Origin: Tetrahymena thermophila SB210
Taxonomy: Eukaryota; Ciliophora; Oligohymenophorea; Hymenostomatida; Tetrahymenidae
DNA: 64,000 nucleotides
NCBI RefSeq assembly: GCF_000189635.1
Contig: NW_002476237.1
Coordinates: forward strand, 496,001-560,000
Direction: 5' to 3'
The position numbers and the translations under genes were made by a program. This document shows positions 1-12,412 of the stretch, one piece after another; position 1 is the stretch's first letter; every line of letters starts with the position of its first letter. The notes under the pieces were generated by a model. That model saw nothing but the letters and a program-made list of their open reading frames with translations, made no database searches and was not told the DNA's origin.

Positions 1-972
1 TTCTCAATTAGCTTTTCTTTAAATTCTTGAGTTGTCTATGCCTGATTACTATTATATTTTACCTATTCTTACTATATATCAAATTAATTTCCTTATCTGC
101 TTAGCCTAATAAAAATGTTTTATAAAATATTACTTTTTATTTAAAAAAAAAAATATTTACACTTTGTTTTTTATTTTTTGAACTATTGAATCTGGATTAG
201 TTTCATAGTCAAAGCCAGAAAAATCTTATATTTGTAGTAATCTCTGGTTTTAGTTTAGTTAGCTTAGTGTAATATCACCTTAAGAATTTGATTCAAAATT
301 TTATCTGCTTGAATTAGCAGAGTTACCTGCAGTTGAGTCAGGAATATTTAAATGTTTTTGGATTTCCTTCAAAGAAAAATCCATTTTATATTTTGTTTTC
401 ATTTTGTTAAAGATATTGTCTATTGTATTAATCACTCTATGACCCTTCGAATGATAATCATCTTCATTTTCGTAATTATCCTCTTGATAGTCTTTCTGTT
501 GAATATTCTCTTTGAGTTTGGTATCACTTGAGTTTTATAAATCATTCTATTCCCTTTATTTCTAAAATTAATAAGAATTTCTACTACTATCATCTTATTG
601 CTCATATTTTTTTATCTTATTTGAACTCTTTTAATTAATGATATCATGATAACGTTAATCTGTTTCTTCCTTGATTAAATTTTATATATTTCTATTTCCT
701 TCTTAGTAAGTTCTTTAAGAAGGAGGTGATGTAATATAGGATTTAATCTATCCTTATTTGATTCCAACAATATCTGATCGCTAAGGTGTTTCCATAATTT
801 TTGATTCTACTGAAGGATTATCATTTAATGAAATATTATTATCCCTAACAAAATTAGCTAAAAAATCTGAATGCTACTTCAATTTTTAAAAGTTATATTG
901 CTACTTAGCAGAAATATCAGAAATAGAACTTTAATTTTCTGAAAATTAATCCATAGAGTTTTAAACATTCAT
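1..972 (-). CDS. Gln/Ser-rich hypothetical protein, 3' end cut by window edge
   Basis: I do not recognise the family. The start is the ATG at 972-970, with an in-frame TGA six bases upstream. A second in-frame ATG at 954 is possible. The visible exons are 972-161 and 105-1, separated by a 55-nt intron (160-106) that begins GTAAAT and ends ATTAG. The joined frame stays open to the window edge, so the C-terminus is missing. The product is polar and low-complexity, rich in Gln (mostly TAA/TAG), Ser, Asn and Lys, with an acidic stretch near residues 165-180 and no membrane segment. It is transcribed divergently from the PP2C gene at 2589. Confidence 0.75.
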
Positions 973-2588
973 TTATCAAGTTAATTAGGATTAATTACTT
1001 ATTATCCAATGATATCTTTTGTATTAAATTTAAAATTTACTATAAGATTCAATTGGCTACAAACAATCAATATTACAAATAAAGAAATTAATAAATAAAT
1101 AAATGTATAAATTTTCAAAAATTTTATTTTTTAAAAATACTTTTTGAACTAATTCATTATTAAAAAAATTAAGCAAAAAATATTTGATTTGAAAGCAAAA
1201 AAATATTTTTTTTTTAGTGAAAATTGAATTAATTAGCTAATTAATTATTACTCGACTTTGAAAATATAAATCAAATATAATTTAAATATTAAGCTTGAAT
1301 GATTATTATCAATATTACAGGCATTTACATGCATTAATGTTATATTTTTAGGGGATTGAAAAAAATAATTAATACAAATATTAACATTGTTTATTATTTT
1401 GATTTAAAATTTGATATCACAAATTCTGTCATTTTTACTAATCAAATTAATTTTTTTTAAAATAAAGATTAAAAAAGTTGTAAGCTTATTGTTTACTATG
1501 ATAAAATTTTCTTTTCAATTAGAAGTCAAAAATAAAAAAATAAATTCTTAAATTTTTTTAATTTATTAGCAAGGAGATTATGGAGAGAAAATATCATTTT
1601 AAAATTAGTTTTCTTCTTTTTATTGTTAAAATATTTTATGAGTAAATTTAATTTTTAATATAAATTTTCTGGAGAATAATTTGTTTGTAAACATTCAAAG
1701 ATAGATTAAAATAGTTAAGGCTAGATTTTAAATCAGCTAAGTTTTCTATTAATACTTCAATTTAAAATTTCTGATACATATTTAGCTTTGATGGTATCAG
1801 TTAAGATTAGAACTTACTTTAAATTTATAAAATGTGATTTTGAATCTTACAAATTTATTCACTAAAAAAAAATATTTATTTCATTGATGTATTTTTTATT
1901 TATTCATACTAAAATAGCCATTAATTATTATAGCCATCAGCCTATAAAAAGTTTCTTGGAATCTTCCCATTATTAAAAAAATATATGTAATTTATTTAAA
2001 AGCTGTCCTTAATTTAAATTTTCCAAATGTCCTCTAAAAATTGAAAAAAATTTACTGATCATTATTACTTTTGCTAGATGTCATTTAGTTGTTGCTAAAA
2101 TTTATTAAAATTTTTTTATTTAATTTAAGAGTATGAATAGAGATAATAGTTAATAAAAATAAGGTATTTTTAATTATTACTGTTAAAGCATACAACAGTA
2201 TATAGAGTTTTTTATTTCCTTACATACTACTGTTCAGTTATCAATATTTGTCTGAGGTTCTTATTATTGTACTTATTGATCTATATAGATAGAATATATT
2301 TCTATAAAATTGCGTTAGATTTATTATTAATAACAATCCTTTAATTAATTATGAGTACATTAAAAATGAATGATTATAAAAAATTTACAGATTATAGATT
2401 TGCGTTAAGACTCATTAGTATTATTGTTATTATTTAATCAAATCAATCAATTTATATGTGATTATATTATCAAAAATAATTTGCTTGAAAACCAAATAAA
2501 TAGGCATACTAATTTTAGGGCAAAAATTATAAATACCAAATACCATTTTATACACTCTTAACACTATTAATAAATTTATTTCTTCTTG
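973..2588. other. intergenic, divergent upstream region
   Basis: This is 1.6 kb of very AT-rich DNA between two divergent genes. I see no convincing coding pattern or RNA gene. It presumably holds both promoters, but no defined motif can be named. Confidence 0.6.
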
Positions 2589-4176
2589 ATGACTTCAACT
2601 ATGACTTTATCTTCCACAGATATAACCTAATAAGTAATATATCAGCTTTATAAACCTTTCATTTCGCACAACAAATCACCAATTTTTATGAAATCGATTA
2701 TCAAAGATACATATTTTTATTTCAATTAAAACCTCAAAATTCATCAACTATTTCAACCTTTGTTCTCATGGAAAATAACAGCTTGCTAAATAAAAGCATA
2801 GTGCTAATTTATATGAGGATTAAGCTTATCTTTTATAAGCTAGTCATCAATTTGAGAATTTGTAATAATTGCTTTACTAATTTTAAAAATAGTCACCTAG
2901 GCCAAGCTGTAAAAAGAGACCTTAGCTTTCATTGTAGGTGAATTTTTTAAATATTTAGAAGGTGGTTGATAAGGAGGATTAAGAATAAGTGATTTCTAAG
3001 TCAGCACATAAAATATAGAGTATTGATACCTTCAGCTTCAAAGAGATCTAATCTGCAGAAACTCTTAAAAATATCTACGATAACTACCATTTCTTTAAGA
3101 CTTTCTATGATACATCAATGAGAAGATGCAATAGACCTTAAATGGAAGACCGTGTAATACAATTTTTATTTTTCAAATAAATAAAATTTGAAAATATTTT
3201 TTATAATGATTTTCCAAGATTTGAAAAAGTTTTAAAATCATTTTTTTTATTAAAGTATTGTGCTTTGCTGTAGTAAAAATAAAACCAGTTCAAGGAGAGC
3301 TTCTTTGGTGTCTTTGATGGACATAAAAATTACGAAATATCAAACTTTTTGAAGAATAATCTATATTAATCGATACAAACTTAAAATAGTTATGAATAAA
3401 ATATAAAAGAGAGTATTATATAAGGTAAAGATGTTTGTCTACTTTGAATTATTTAATTACACTAATAAATGAGTCATATTAATTAATTTATATATAATAA
3501 TTACAGCCTCTTTAATGCTGGACAAAGAAATATAAGAGATGATTAAAGTTAGAAATTTAAAAGGAGGATCAACAGCATTATGTGCTCTAATAAGAAATAA
3601 AACAATAAATTTATTAAATGTGGGCGATTCTATTGCTGCTATTGTTTCTTATGATGGAATCAGATAAATAAATGAATAACATCGTCCTAGCAACCCTAAA
3701 GAATAAGAAATTTTAATTCAAAAGGGAGCTGTGCTTTTAGAGAGAAGTGGAGTATCAAGAATTAATGGCGAACTAGCAATTTCTAGATCATTCGGTGATA
3801 ATGAATTCAAAGAATTCATCACTTCAATGCCTGATGTATACAGCTTTGATATTCAAAGCAATGACTAATATTTACTTCTTGCTACTGATGGATTTTGGGA
3901 TGTAATTTGAATCAATATTTAATAATCAAAATAATTAATCCTTATCTTTTAATTAAATAGGTAATTAATTTAGAAGAAGCAAATTATTTTATTAAGCAGT
4001 GGGAAGTTGAAAAACAAGACAGAGAAAATATTGATAATCTATCTTCATTTTTGATTAATCAAGCCTGCACAAAAATTACGAATTTCAAGAAGGATAATAT
4101 GACTGTTTTAGTAGTAGATTTGCAGTACTTGAAATCCGATTAACCTTTACTACTTTCAAGATATAGTCTGGAATGA
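2589..4176 (+). CDS. PP2C-family Ser/Thr protein phosphatase
   Basis: A metal-dependent PPM/PP2C phosphatase of about 423 aa. The exons are 2589-2633, 2707-3153, 3256-3424, 3507-3901 and 3961-4176, all in phase. The PP2C motifs occur in order: RPQMEDR (ending at residue 164), FFGVFDGH (180-187), GGSTALCAL, LNVGDS, SRSFGDNEF, LLATDGFWD (ending at 352) and KKDNMTVLVV (from 395). The acidic metal ligands in MED, DGH, DGFWD and KDN are all present, so an active enzyme is expected. Roughly 130 residues before the catalytic domain are Gln-rich. The first exon (45 nt) is the weakest part, because it depends on a 73-nt intron (2634-2706) whose sequence is less AT-rich than usual. The exon-2 frame has no ATG of its own, so some 5' exon is needed. 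The substrate is unknown. Confidence 0.9.
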
Positions 4177-6150
4177 AAAATAATTAATTTTAATTATTTT
4201 CTCTTAAAATAGATAAAAATTTATTATTATTATAATTAAATAAATTTCAATTTCTTTTTTTCAAAGAAATTGTAAAAAATTTTGAAAAAATATTCAATTT
4301 GGATGATAATATACTTATAATTAGACTGCATAGCAGGAATATAATAGTTTATTTATTAAGCAATTTTCTATTTACTTTTGCTTAACACTTAAACAATTAA
4401 TATTTTAAGATTGAATTTATTCACTAATTTTACTGACTGACTGACTAACTGAATGAATGAATGACTTCCTATAAAAATTATGTTATTCTCTTTAATTATC
4501 TAATCAATAAAAATCTATATTCTAATTATTATTTCGATCTAGTGCTCTGCAAAAACTAATAAAAAGAGTTATACCATTCTTTAAATTAGTTCCCATAATT
4601 TATATGCCTAAATTTTATAATTAAAATTAAATTAAACAAATTATGTTATAGATAAAACTCTAATCTTGTCTCTTATTATTTACTAACTGTAACTTTAGAT
4701 ATTCATAAAAACTATTTGTTTTATTTTTATTGATTCATTAAATAAATTATTTTTAGATTTTATTTTAGAATTTAATCATTCTTTTAAAATTTCTTTAATT
4801 GAAATTAAAAAATCCATCAAGATTAAATTTCACATATGAATATTTTTATAAAAAAGAATTATTTATTATTTATTTATAATAATTTATTTTTTACCTTTCC
4901 TTAAAATTTATTATTTCAAAACTAAAAATAATAACTAAAATTAAAAAAAATATATTGTTTATTTTTTTTATCTTTTAAGGATAAAAACAACAATAAAAAA
5001 TCGATTTATAATAAAATAGAAATTATAAATTATGTTTTTATTATAAATACACATTTTAGTTATTTCTAATATTTAAATTGCTTTAATAAACGAATCAGAA
5101 TTTGAATAATAATAAATTTAATAAATTCTTAAGGAGCATTCTAATTTTTTCTTCTAATTTTTAGTTCATACTTCTAAAACTAACAATAAATATTATATAA
5201 CTAAAAATTACATCAAGTATTTAAATTAAAATCACATTAATTAAATATTAAACAAAATAGCTGTAAAGAGAAAGTTAGGAAAACCTTTTTTTTTTTTATT
5301 TTTTAGGGGAATAATTTTTAAAATTACAAACTTATTTGTTAATATTTTTTTTTAATTTAAGTGGATTGCTAATCTTAAATCATTTTTTGACCATTACATC
5401 CATACAAAAAATTAATTAATTAATTTATCCATAGAGAGAATTTAAAAATATATGCCAACTAAAGACATTCATTACCCATAGTAAATAGTACTATTCTTAA
5501 TTACTTAATTTTATGATTTTATATGATTATTATTGTATTTTGGCTTAAGTTAATAATTGAATATTAGCTCATTTTTCATACAAATAGTTTACATTTTAAA
5601 AATTTTTGCATTGAAAAAATAAATTGATTAAAATCTCTTGTAAAATATTTCTTAAAAGTCAAAAAATTGAGATTATTTTTTATGAATTTTAAAAAATGTA
5701 ATAGATAAAAATAATAACCATTTTTTTAATAAAAGACGGAGTTCTTTATTTTAGATTTTAAAATTGTATTTGTATGTAGTTAAGCTAATTTTTTTTATAA
5801 TGTTTTAATTGTTGTGACGTAAAATCTGAAGTTCCATTTAATTTTTTAAGATTTAATCATGTAAATGAAATATAAATTACGGACAGTCCTGCGTCATTTG
5901 TATCAAAAAATATTCTAATTTTTTATAAAATTTTTGATTTTCTTTACATTCTACATATAGTTAAAACTTGTTTAGGTATTTAATGACGAAGTGTATTATG
6001 TACTAAATTGATTAATTAATTATTAACTAATATAATTGCTAATCCAGAATTTCTACAGCTCTACTTTAAAAAATAGAAACAACGATAGGAAATACAAATA
6101 AATAATAATATATTAATAATTAAAAGAAATATTAAAAGCAAAATTTAAAA
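4177..6150. other. intergenic, no gene seen
   Basis: About 2 kb of AT-rich DNA. A short simple-sequence patch of TGAC/TGAA units lies at about 4432-4465. Nothing else has a coding or RNA signature that I can support. Confidence 0.6.
4432..4465. repeat. short TGAC/TGAA simple repeat
   Basis: A run of TGAC-type units that turns into TGAA-type units, in noncoding DNA downstream of the PP2C gene. Confidence 0.8.
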
Positions 6151-8236
6151 ATGCCTGGCTCCATATCGGATACTACTTGTTCAACTCCAGAAAACGATAC
6201 AGTTGAGAGAATTATTAAGAATGATACTGTTCGTTATGTAAGAAAAGGTATAGCTAGCTTATAATTTAGCTTATAAACATGTGTTAATTATTTTTTTTTT
6301 TAATACAAAAGGTTATGGTCTCTTCTTTGCTATAGTTATTTTCTTATCATTCTTTTACTTTGGTCCTATTTTACTCAAAGCAGTTTGGCCATTATATCTT
6401 TCATTAGGAGAACGTAAATATTTCAAGTTTAAACTAGTAATTTTAAAAACTATAATAAAAAACAGCTAAATATATTATCTTCTTTGCTTAATTTTTATTC
6501 CCATCCTTCATGTACGCCTTAGCCAACTTAATCATGTGGTCCATATACGTTTCTGAAATTCCCTTCTTTGAGCGTTACCGTATCTGGCCTGAGGTAATCA
6601 ATCATCTTTTAAATTTAAAATGATTTTTCCATTAAAATAGCTCTGCGTATGCATGATTTTGATATATAAATTGATTAAATAATTTAGCAAGAAAGAAAGC
6701 AAGCAAGCAAAAAATAAATAAACAAAGCAATATTAATATGCAATTTAAGCAAAAATATTGGCAAAATTTACTCTGTTTCACGATTTAAAAAAAAAAGTAG
6801 TTTTCTACTTATTTTTAAATCAACTAGCTATTTTCCATTTCAATTAAAAAACTTTAAAACTTAACTAGCAAATATTATACAATTTTATAATAAATTGGGT
6901 AGAGCTGATATTAAAAAGTGTAAATTTCCATCAATAATTAAATCAACTTTTTTTGCCATATACAATATAGACAATTATAATCTATTATTTCAAAACCTCA
7001 AAACCTCTTTTTTCTTCTTTTTTTCTTTCATTTTTAATTTAATCCATTTTCTCAAAAATATTATGAATAATAGTTTTTTTTCAATGTAAAGTAATTATTA
7101 AAATGATTATAAATCTTTTTCAATTTAACTTGATAAAATGATTTTCATTTTAAAGATTAAAATTAGAGATTTTTTATATTAAATTTTTTTATTTTTATTA
7201 TGTTTATAGAAATAATGGCCTTGGTAAAAAGACCCTGTTGCATGGAGAGCAAAGTTAAGATAAACACTCAAAAATATCTTTATTAACTAATTTGTTGTAG
7301 CCCCTGCAATGGCCGCTTTTGAATTATTCGTGACAGGATCAAAATGCTAATATTCTTTAGAATCCTTCCCTGATCATATCACTATCATTAAATAAATTAC
7401 CTTCATGATGATTGTTGAAGACTTTTTCTTCTATTGGGGTCATAGAGCTTTACATACTCCTTATCTTTATTAGTTAATTCATAAAACTCACCACGAATAT
7501 TACAATGCTATTTCTATATGCGCTGAGTACGCTCATCCCATTGAATTCGCTGTTGCCAATGTTTTGACTACATCAGCTGGTTATTTGATACTTGGGTCTA
7601 GCGTTCACATGTCTACCTTCATTTTATGGTAATTAATATTAAATTTTAAACACTTTTAATCCATTCCTAAATAATTTAAAATATATTTTTGAAAAAATAA
7701 AATACTAATTTATTAATAAATGATTAATCATAAATTAACTCATAGTTTAAATATAAATTTTTAAAATATTTTTTAATTTAAATTAATAATGAAAAATTAG
7801 CTTAAAGCATAATTTATTTATTAACAATACAATTTATAATATAAAAGGTTGGGTATTAGAGTTTTCGAAACTATTGATGGTCACTGTGGATATGAATTCT
7901 CTTGGAGTCCATACAGATTACTTCCTCTTAGTGGATCTAGCGAGTATCACAATTATCATCACTCACATAATGTTGGTGTATATGGATCATTCTTCACTTA
8001 TCTAGATACCATTTTTAAAACAAACAAAGACTACTTTGCATATAAGGCTCGTAAAGAAAGAGTAATTTATTTTTTAACATATCTAGATAATCAATTAAAT
8101 AAAATTTTATTAAAAATATTAGAATGAAAAGGCTAAAATTGAAAGCAGAGAATTTTCTAAAGCTAAGATTGATCCTAATGAGTTGAATGAGAAATTAAGC
8201 AGCTTAAGTAAGCTCTAAGAATAAAAAAGTTAATGA
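6151..8236 (+). CDS. C-4 methylsterol monooxygenase-like fatty acid hydroxylase
   Basis: A membrane di-iron enzyme of the fatty acid hydroxylase superfamily, 357 aa, closest in motif pattern to ERG25/SMO. The exons are 6151-6247, 6312-6413, 6466-6593, 7210-7628, 7848-8061 and 8123-8236. The third intron is unusually long (616 nt). The histidine boxes are HRALH (187-191), HKTHHE (200-205) and a C-terminal YHNYHHSHN near 282. The sequence AEYAHPIE follows box 2 and GHCGYEFSW precedes box 3; both are typical of C-4 methylsterol oxidases. Hydrophobic segments lie in exons 2-3 and around 175-185, as expected for an ER membrane protein. Tetrahymena makes tetrahymanol and remodels dietary sterols. 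The enzyme may therefore act on exogenous sterols, or belong to the SMO-like group that includes the ciliate C-24 de-ethylase. That assignment is inference. Confidence 0.92.
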
Positions 8237-8885
8237 TTGAAAAAGTTTAATAATGTTAATAAAATTTATTTTTTATTTAAATTGTGATCTTATTCTTATT
8301 CATGTTGTTTATTTCTCTTATAACTACTTAAATTATTAATTAAAATAAACTAATTCCCTTGCTTTCTATAAATTATTTTTTCTTAAATTGTGTTTCCAGC
8401 ATTTAGAAATGCTGTGTTTTAGAGATTTTAAAATTTTATGTTTAAATTGTAAATTATTATGGAAGGTAATAAATTACAAAAAGTTGCATATTTACAGTAA
8501 TTAAAAGGGTAAAAATGATGCTTCTTTTTTTAAAAAATTAGATTAATGTTGTATCCCTTAAGAAAATAATTTATATTTGAATTATTGATCATTTTTTAAA
8601 ATATTGTCTTAAGGTCAATCTAAATATAGTCTCATAAATTCAAATATATTCAAAATAAATAATATTTCAAGTAGGATTATTATTAATTTGAGTATTCGTT
8701 TGAATTTTACAAAGTTCATTCAAATATAATCAATGATTGATTAATTAATTAATTATTTTTGGAGTGTTAAACGAATATAATATTGAACATAGATTTTTAA
8801 ATTTCTCCTTGCAAAATTTTTACTTTTTGATCACTAATTAAAAACGAAATTTATAATAAAGTAGAAGAAAAAGATATAAAGAAAG
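8237..8885. other. intergenic, no gene seen
   Basis: AT-rich spacer between two same-strand genes. No coding pattern seen. Confidence 0.6.
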
Positions 8886-11243
8886 ATGGGTTGCAACTAA
8901 AGTTAAGATAATCAATAAGCTTCACATTTTTAACAATAATAATATTAATATTAGCAATAGCAATACATCTAAAATTAAGAATATTAACAGTAAATTAAAT
9001 TATTATGGAATAACGAATAAATAAGTAGGAATAATTCTGAAATAAATTTGAAAAATGTTAATGATCAGATTCCGAAATTACAACCTGATAAAAATAATCA
9101 AACTTTAGAGAAAAATAATAGTGAATATCAATTTTAGAGGAAGCAATCTATCCTCAAAAAAACATAAAAGATTATCTAAGAGAACTTATTATGTTCTCAA
9201 TAAATGCAAAGCAACTAAGCTCTCACTACCAGAAGAAACTATAATCCAGAGAGATAAGATACTTAGTTTAGTGAATATAATAGATAGATAACATAACCAA
9301 ATATTGAAGATGACACAAGCGAAGAAGAGTATGATTACAATTAAGAAAATCATAATCCTAACATACCATAAAAACAAATTTTAAAAAATGATTAAGAAAA
9401 ATAAAATTGTAAAAACATAAAAAATAGCCACTTAAAAGCTCCAAGTGTTTATACTATACAAGATAAAATTAATGACCATTTGAAGTAGTTTAATAATGGA
9501 GGATATGCAAACTAACAACATAAATAAAATTAGAATAAAAATACCCATAAAAAGAAATCTTCAGTAGTTCAAAATATAGTACAGAATTCTAACTTAAGCA
9601 ATAATGAATAATAAGAAGAAATAAAAATTTGCTAACCAAGACATATTTAAAAGATTAATCCTACTAAACCCAAAAAATTTATATCAGAAACTTAAAATAT
9701 TACAAAAGTTGATTAAGAGAGAATAATCTAAAGTCAATAGTAATAAGACATGCAATAATAATAACAAAAATAGTAGCAGTAAAGAGTTCTCAATTTTTAA
9801 AACAATCTACACTTGCTCACTATGAGAAAATACTCTTCTAATGAGAGTTCTTAAAATACTTCATACCAAAAGATTACATAGAGATATAATAATTAGCTAA
9901 GCTAAAATAGTAGCTACATCTTTAATTAAAGTAACAGCTTGCTTAACTTCAGAACTGGTAAAACATAAGAATAATGTCGTCAGCTTTACAGTGAGGTAGA
10001 AGAAGTTGTCAAAAATAGATGCTCTGTGCACTAATATGAGGCTTATCATAAATTTAATACTCTAATAGATAAAATAACTCAAAAAAATGGTGAAATCAAA
10101 GTATTTATAATTACTGATACATCGTCTTAGTTCACACTTTCTAATTATTAATCAACTTAAAAAACTCAGAATTAGACGAAGTTAATGGGCACTGGTCTAA
10201 TTTAAAAAATATAAAATGAAATTGTAAATTTTGAGTAGTTTGATTTAATTGAGAGTTACCTTGATTAAAATTGTATTTCTTACGATAGAAGATTTTTTGC
10301 CAAATGCGTCAATAATGTCAAATAATTGGCTTCTCTTATAACTCAAATTAATTTCGTATTTAATTATAATACAAAGAATGTGTTGAATTAGTCATCATCA
10401 TAGAGTCGCTTTTATAACAGTAAAAGTAATATCACCACATATAAAGTTGGAGAATCGTTTTCTATAGAAATTAAAGTACAGAGACCATTTGAAGAAGAGT
10501 AGCTTAATGCATTATCAAAGCAGCACACAGAATACGAAAATATTTATGAATGGTATAAAATAAACTAGGCAAGTGCATTGGGATATGGATTTGTGGTAAA
10601 CTCCTGCTTTAGAGATGAAATTTACACTTTTTACATTTACCATGATGACAAAAATGTCAACTTATAAAAGGCTCTCTCTGCCTTTTCTATGTATGGAGCT
10701 TCAATGAATTATCAAGTTTAATAAAAATTAGAAGCAATCATCCCTTGCAATGATTTTGATATTGATTTTCACTTTAATGAGTTTGGACTTGTAAGTTTAA
10801 AACTTAATCTAGGAAAACTTTCATCAATTAATGAAAAATAACTTTTAAACCTTTATCATACTTAAATAAGTAATTGTGGATCAGTTAAATCTTTCAGGGG
10901 TATTGAAAGTACCTTTTCCTAAATAAATAACTTTTTAAAGAGTCAACATGAATAAAATTCATTAAAAAGTTCTTCAAACAAAAATTATTCAACAGGAACA
11001 GTACATGGTACTTCTCAATCAAAAAATAGCTTAAATAGTAAATAATCCTCTTTTTCTAAAGAAATGCTCCTCTCAAATTAGCAATTCAACATTTTGAACA
11101 CTCTAAACAATAATTTTAATTCTAATTCTCATTATATTATTGAGTTTAACAAGTCAGGCTTTTAATTATCAAAGTCAGACTAGATAGGGCAAGATGATTC
11201 TGCCTCAAATACTCAAATTCTTGTCTGTGAGTAGTTTAAATGA
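8886..11243 (+). CDS. Gln/Asn-rich protein with N-myristoylation-type start
   Basis: A single uninterrupted frame of 785 codons ending at TGA 11241-11243. I do not recognise the family. It begins MGCNQSQDN: Gly2, Cys3 and Ser6 fit an N-myristoylation signal with an adjacent palmitoylation site, which suggests membrane anchoring (inference from motif rules). The first half is highly polar, rich in Gln, Asn, Lys and Ser, and probably disordered. The second half (about 370-680) has a more ordered composition, with hydrophobic and aromatic residues spaced as in a folded domain. The tail is Ser/Asn-rich. No introns are needed, unlike most neighbours of this size. Confidence 0.85.
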
Positions 11244-11668
11244 TAATCTTATTATTTAATTTCGTTTTTATGTTTCATAGATTAGTTTTGTATTTTTTTT
11301 CTCATAAATCTTGTTTTAAATGAAATAAAAAATTTAAAGTATAATTAAAATACTGTATCTCTATCATATTATTATATGGTATAATCAAATAGGATTTAGT
11401 ATTTTTGAGGAAAAAAAATATTATTTTTAATTAATAAAATATAATTTTTTAGATAATATAAATGCAGGTATGTAGGTAAATAAATGCATAAAAAAAATAA
11501 ATTAACAAATAAAATTACATTTTTACATGAGTCAATCTAAATATAAATCTATATGAGAATATTAAGTTTTAAATTTTAAATAATTTTGAATATTCTTTTG
11601 ATAAAAGTTTTACATCATTTACATTAAACATATTCTCTTCCTCACGAACTTTTTTTAAGAATTGGAAA
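11244..11668. other. intergenic, no gene seen
   Basis: AT-rich spacer. No coding pattern seen. Confidence 0.55.
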
Positions 11669-11956
11669 ATGCCTTTTCCTAATAAATAAATTCCTTATTG
11701 ATATAGTATTGAATCACTTGCTGAAATTATGAAAGCTCAAAAAGACATAACATTCTATTCATTTAAAGTGTTTGATGGCAAATAAAACCTCTATCTCTAT
11801 CTTCCTAATCTAATCTACCTATACATTCTTAGAGCTGATAATTTAAGTAATATTATCTTATTTCCTTTACCAAATCTAACTCTTAGTTATTCATTTTAAT
11901 CTTTAATTTTGTTGTGTTTTAGATTATTACAATTTTTATTTAAAATTTAGATGTGA
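11669..11956 (+). pseudogene. possible gene fragment interrupted by in-frame TGA
   Basis: An ATG at 11669 opens a frame of 10 codons and meets TGA at 11699-11701. The same frame then continues open to TGA 11954-11956, with an internal ATG at 11729 that would give 75 aa. The stretch around 11702-11800 has a coding-like composition (SIESLAEIMKAQK and then VFDGKQNLYLYLPNL). The rest is hydrophobic and could be chance. It may be a decayed gene fragment, a short gene with an unseen intron, or a selenocysteine TGA. Nothing decides between these. Confidence 0.3.
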
Positions 11957-12412
11957 ACTAAAGATTTTTGATATTTAACATTAAATAAATCCATAAAAAA
12001 ACAGATAACAATCAGATATTACCTAATCAAGTTAGATCAAACATTCTAATTATTTTTATAAAATTAAATAAATCCATAAAAATAACATATAACAATCAGA
12101 TATTACCTGATCAAGCAAGATCAAATATTCTAATTATTTTTACTAAATACAAGATTGAAATATATAAGTAAAATTAAAATTAAATATAAATTATTAAATT
12201 ATTTAGAATATTTCAAATTAAACTTTTTATTCATTTCACCTTATCAAAGGTTGCTAAGTTTTTATTTTTTTAATAAAAACAGATGTGGAGATTATTATTA
12301 TTTGTATTGATTTTTATGATTATTTAATTATTTATATTTATTAAAACAATATTTTAACATTAAACGTTATAAAATCAATTTAAAATTTTTTCCTTATATT
12401 TAAATATTTTTT
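11957..12412. other. intergenic with an 83-bp tandem duplication
   Basis: AT-rich DNA downstream of the fragment above and of the minus-strand gene's stop. Its only structure is the tandem duplication listed separately at 11981-12143. Confidence 0.6.
11981..12143. repeat. 83-bp imperfect tandem duplication
   Basis: Two copies, about 11981-12060 and 12064-12143, are offset by 83 bp and differ at a handful of positions. Both carry the words AATAAATCCATAAAAA and AACAATCAGATATTACCT. They are noncoding. Confidence 0.85.

Noticed and set aside
6895..7089. Plus-strand Phe-rich open frame.
   Set aside because: It lies wholly inside the 616-nt intron of the methylsterol-oxidase-like gene and has random AT-rich composition.
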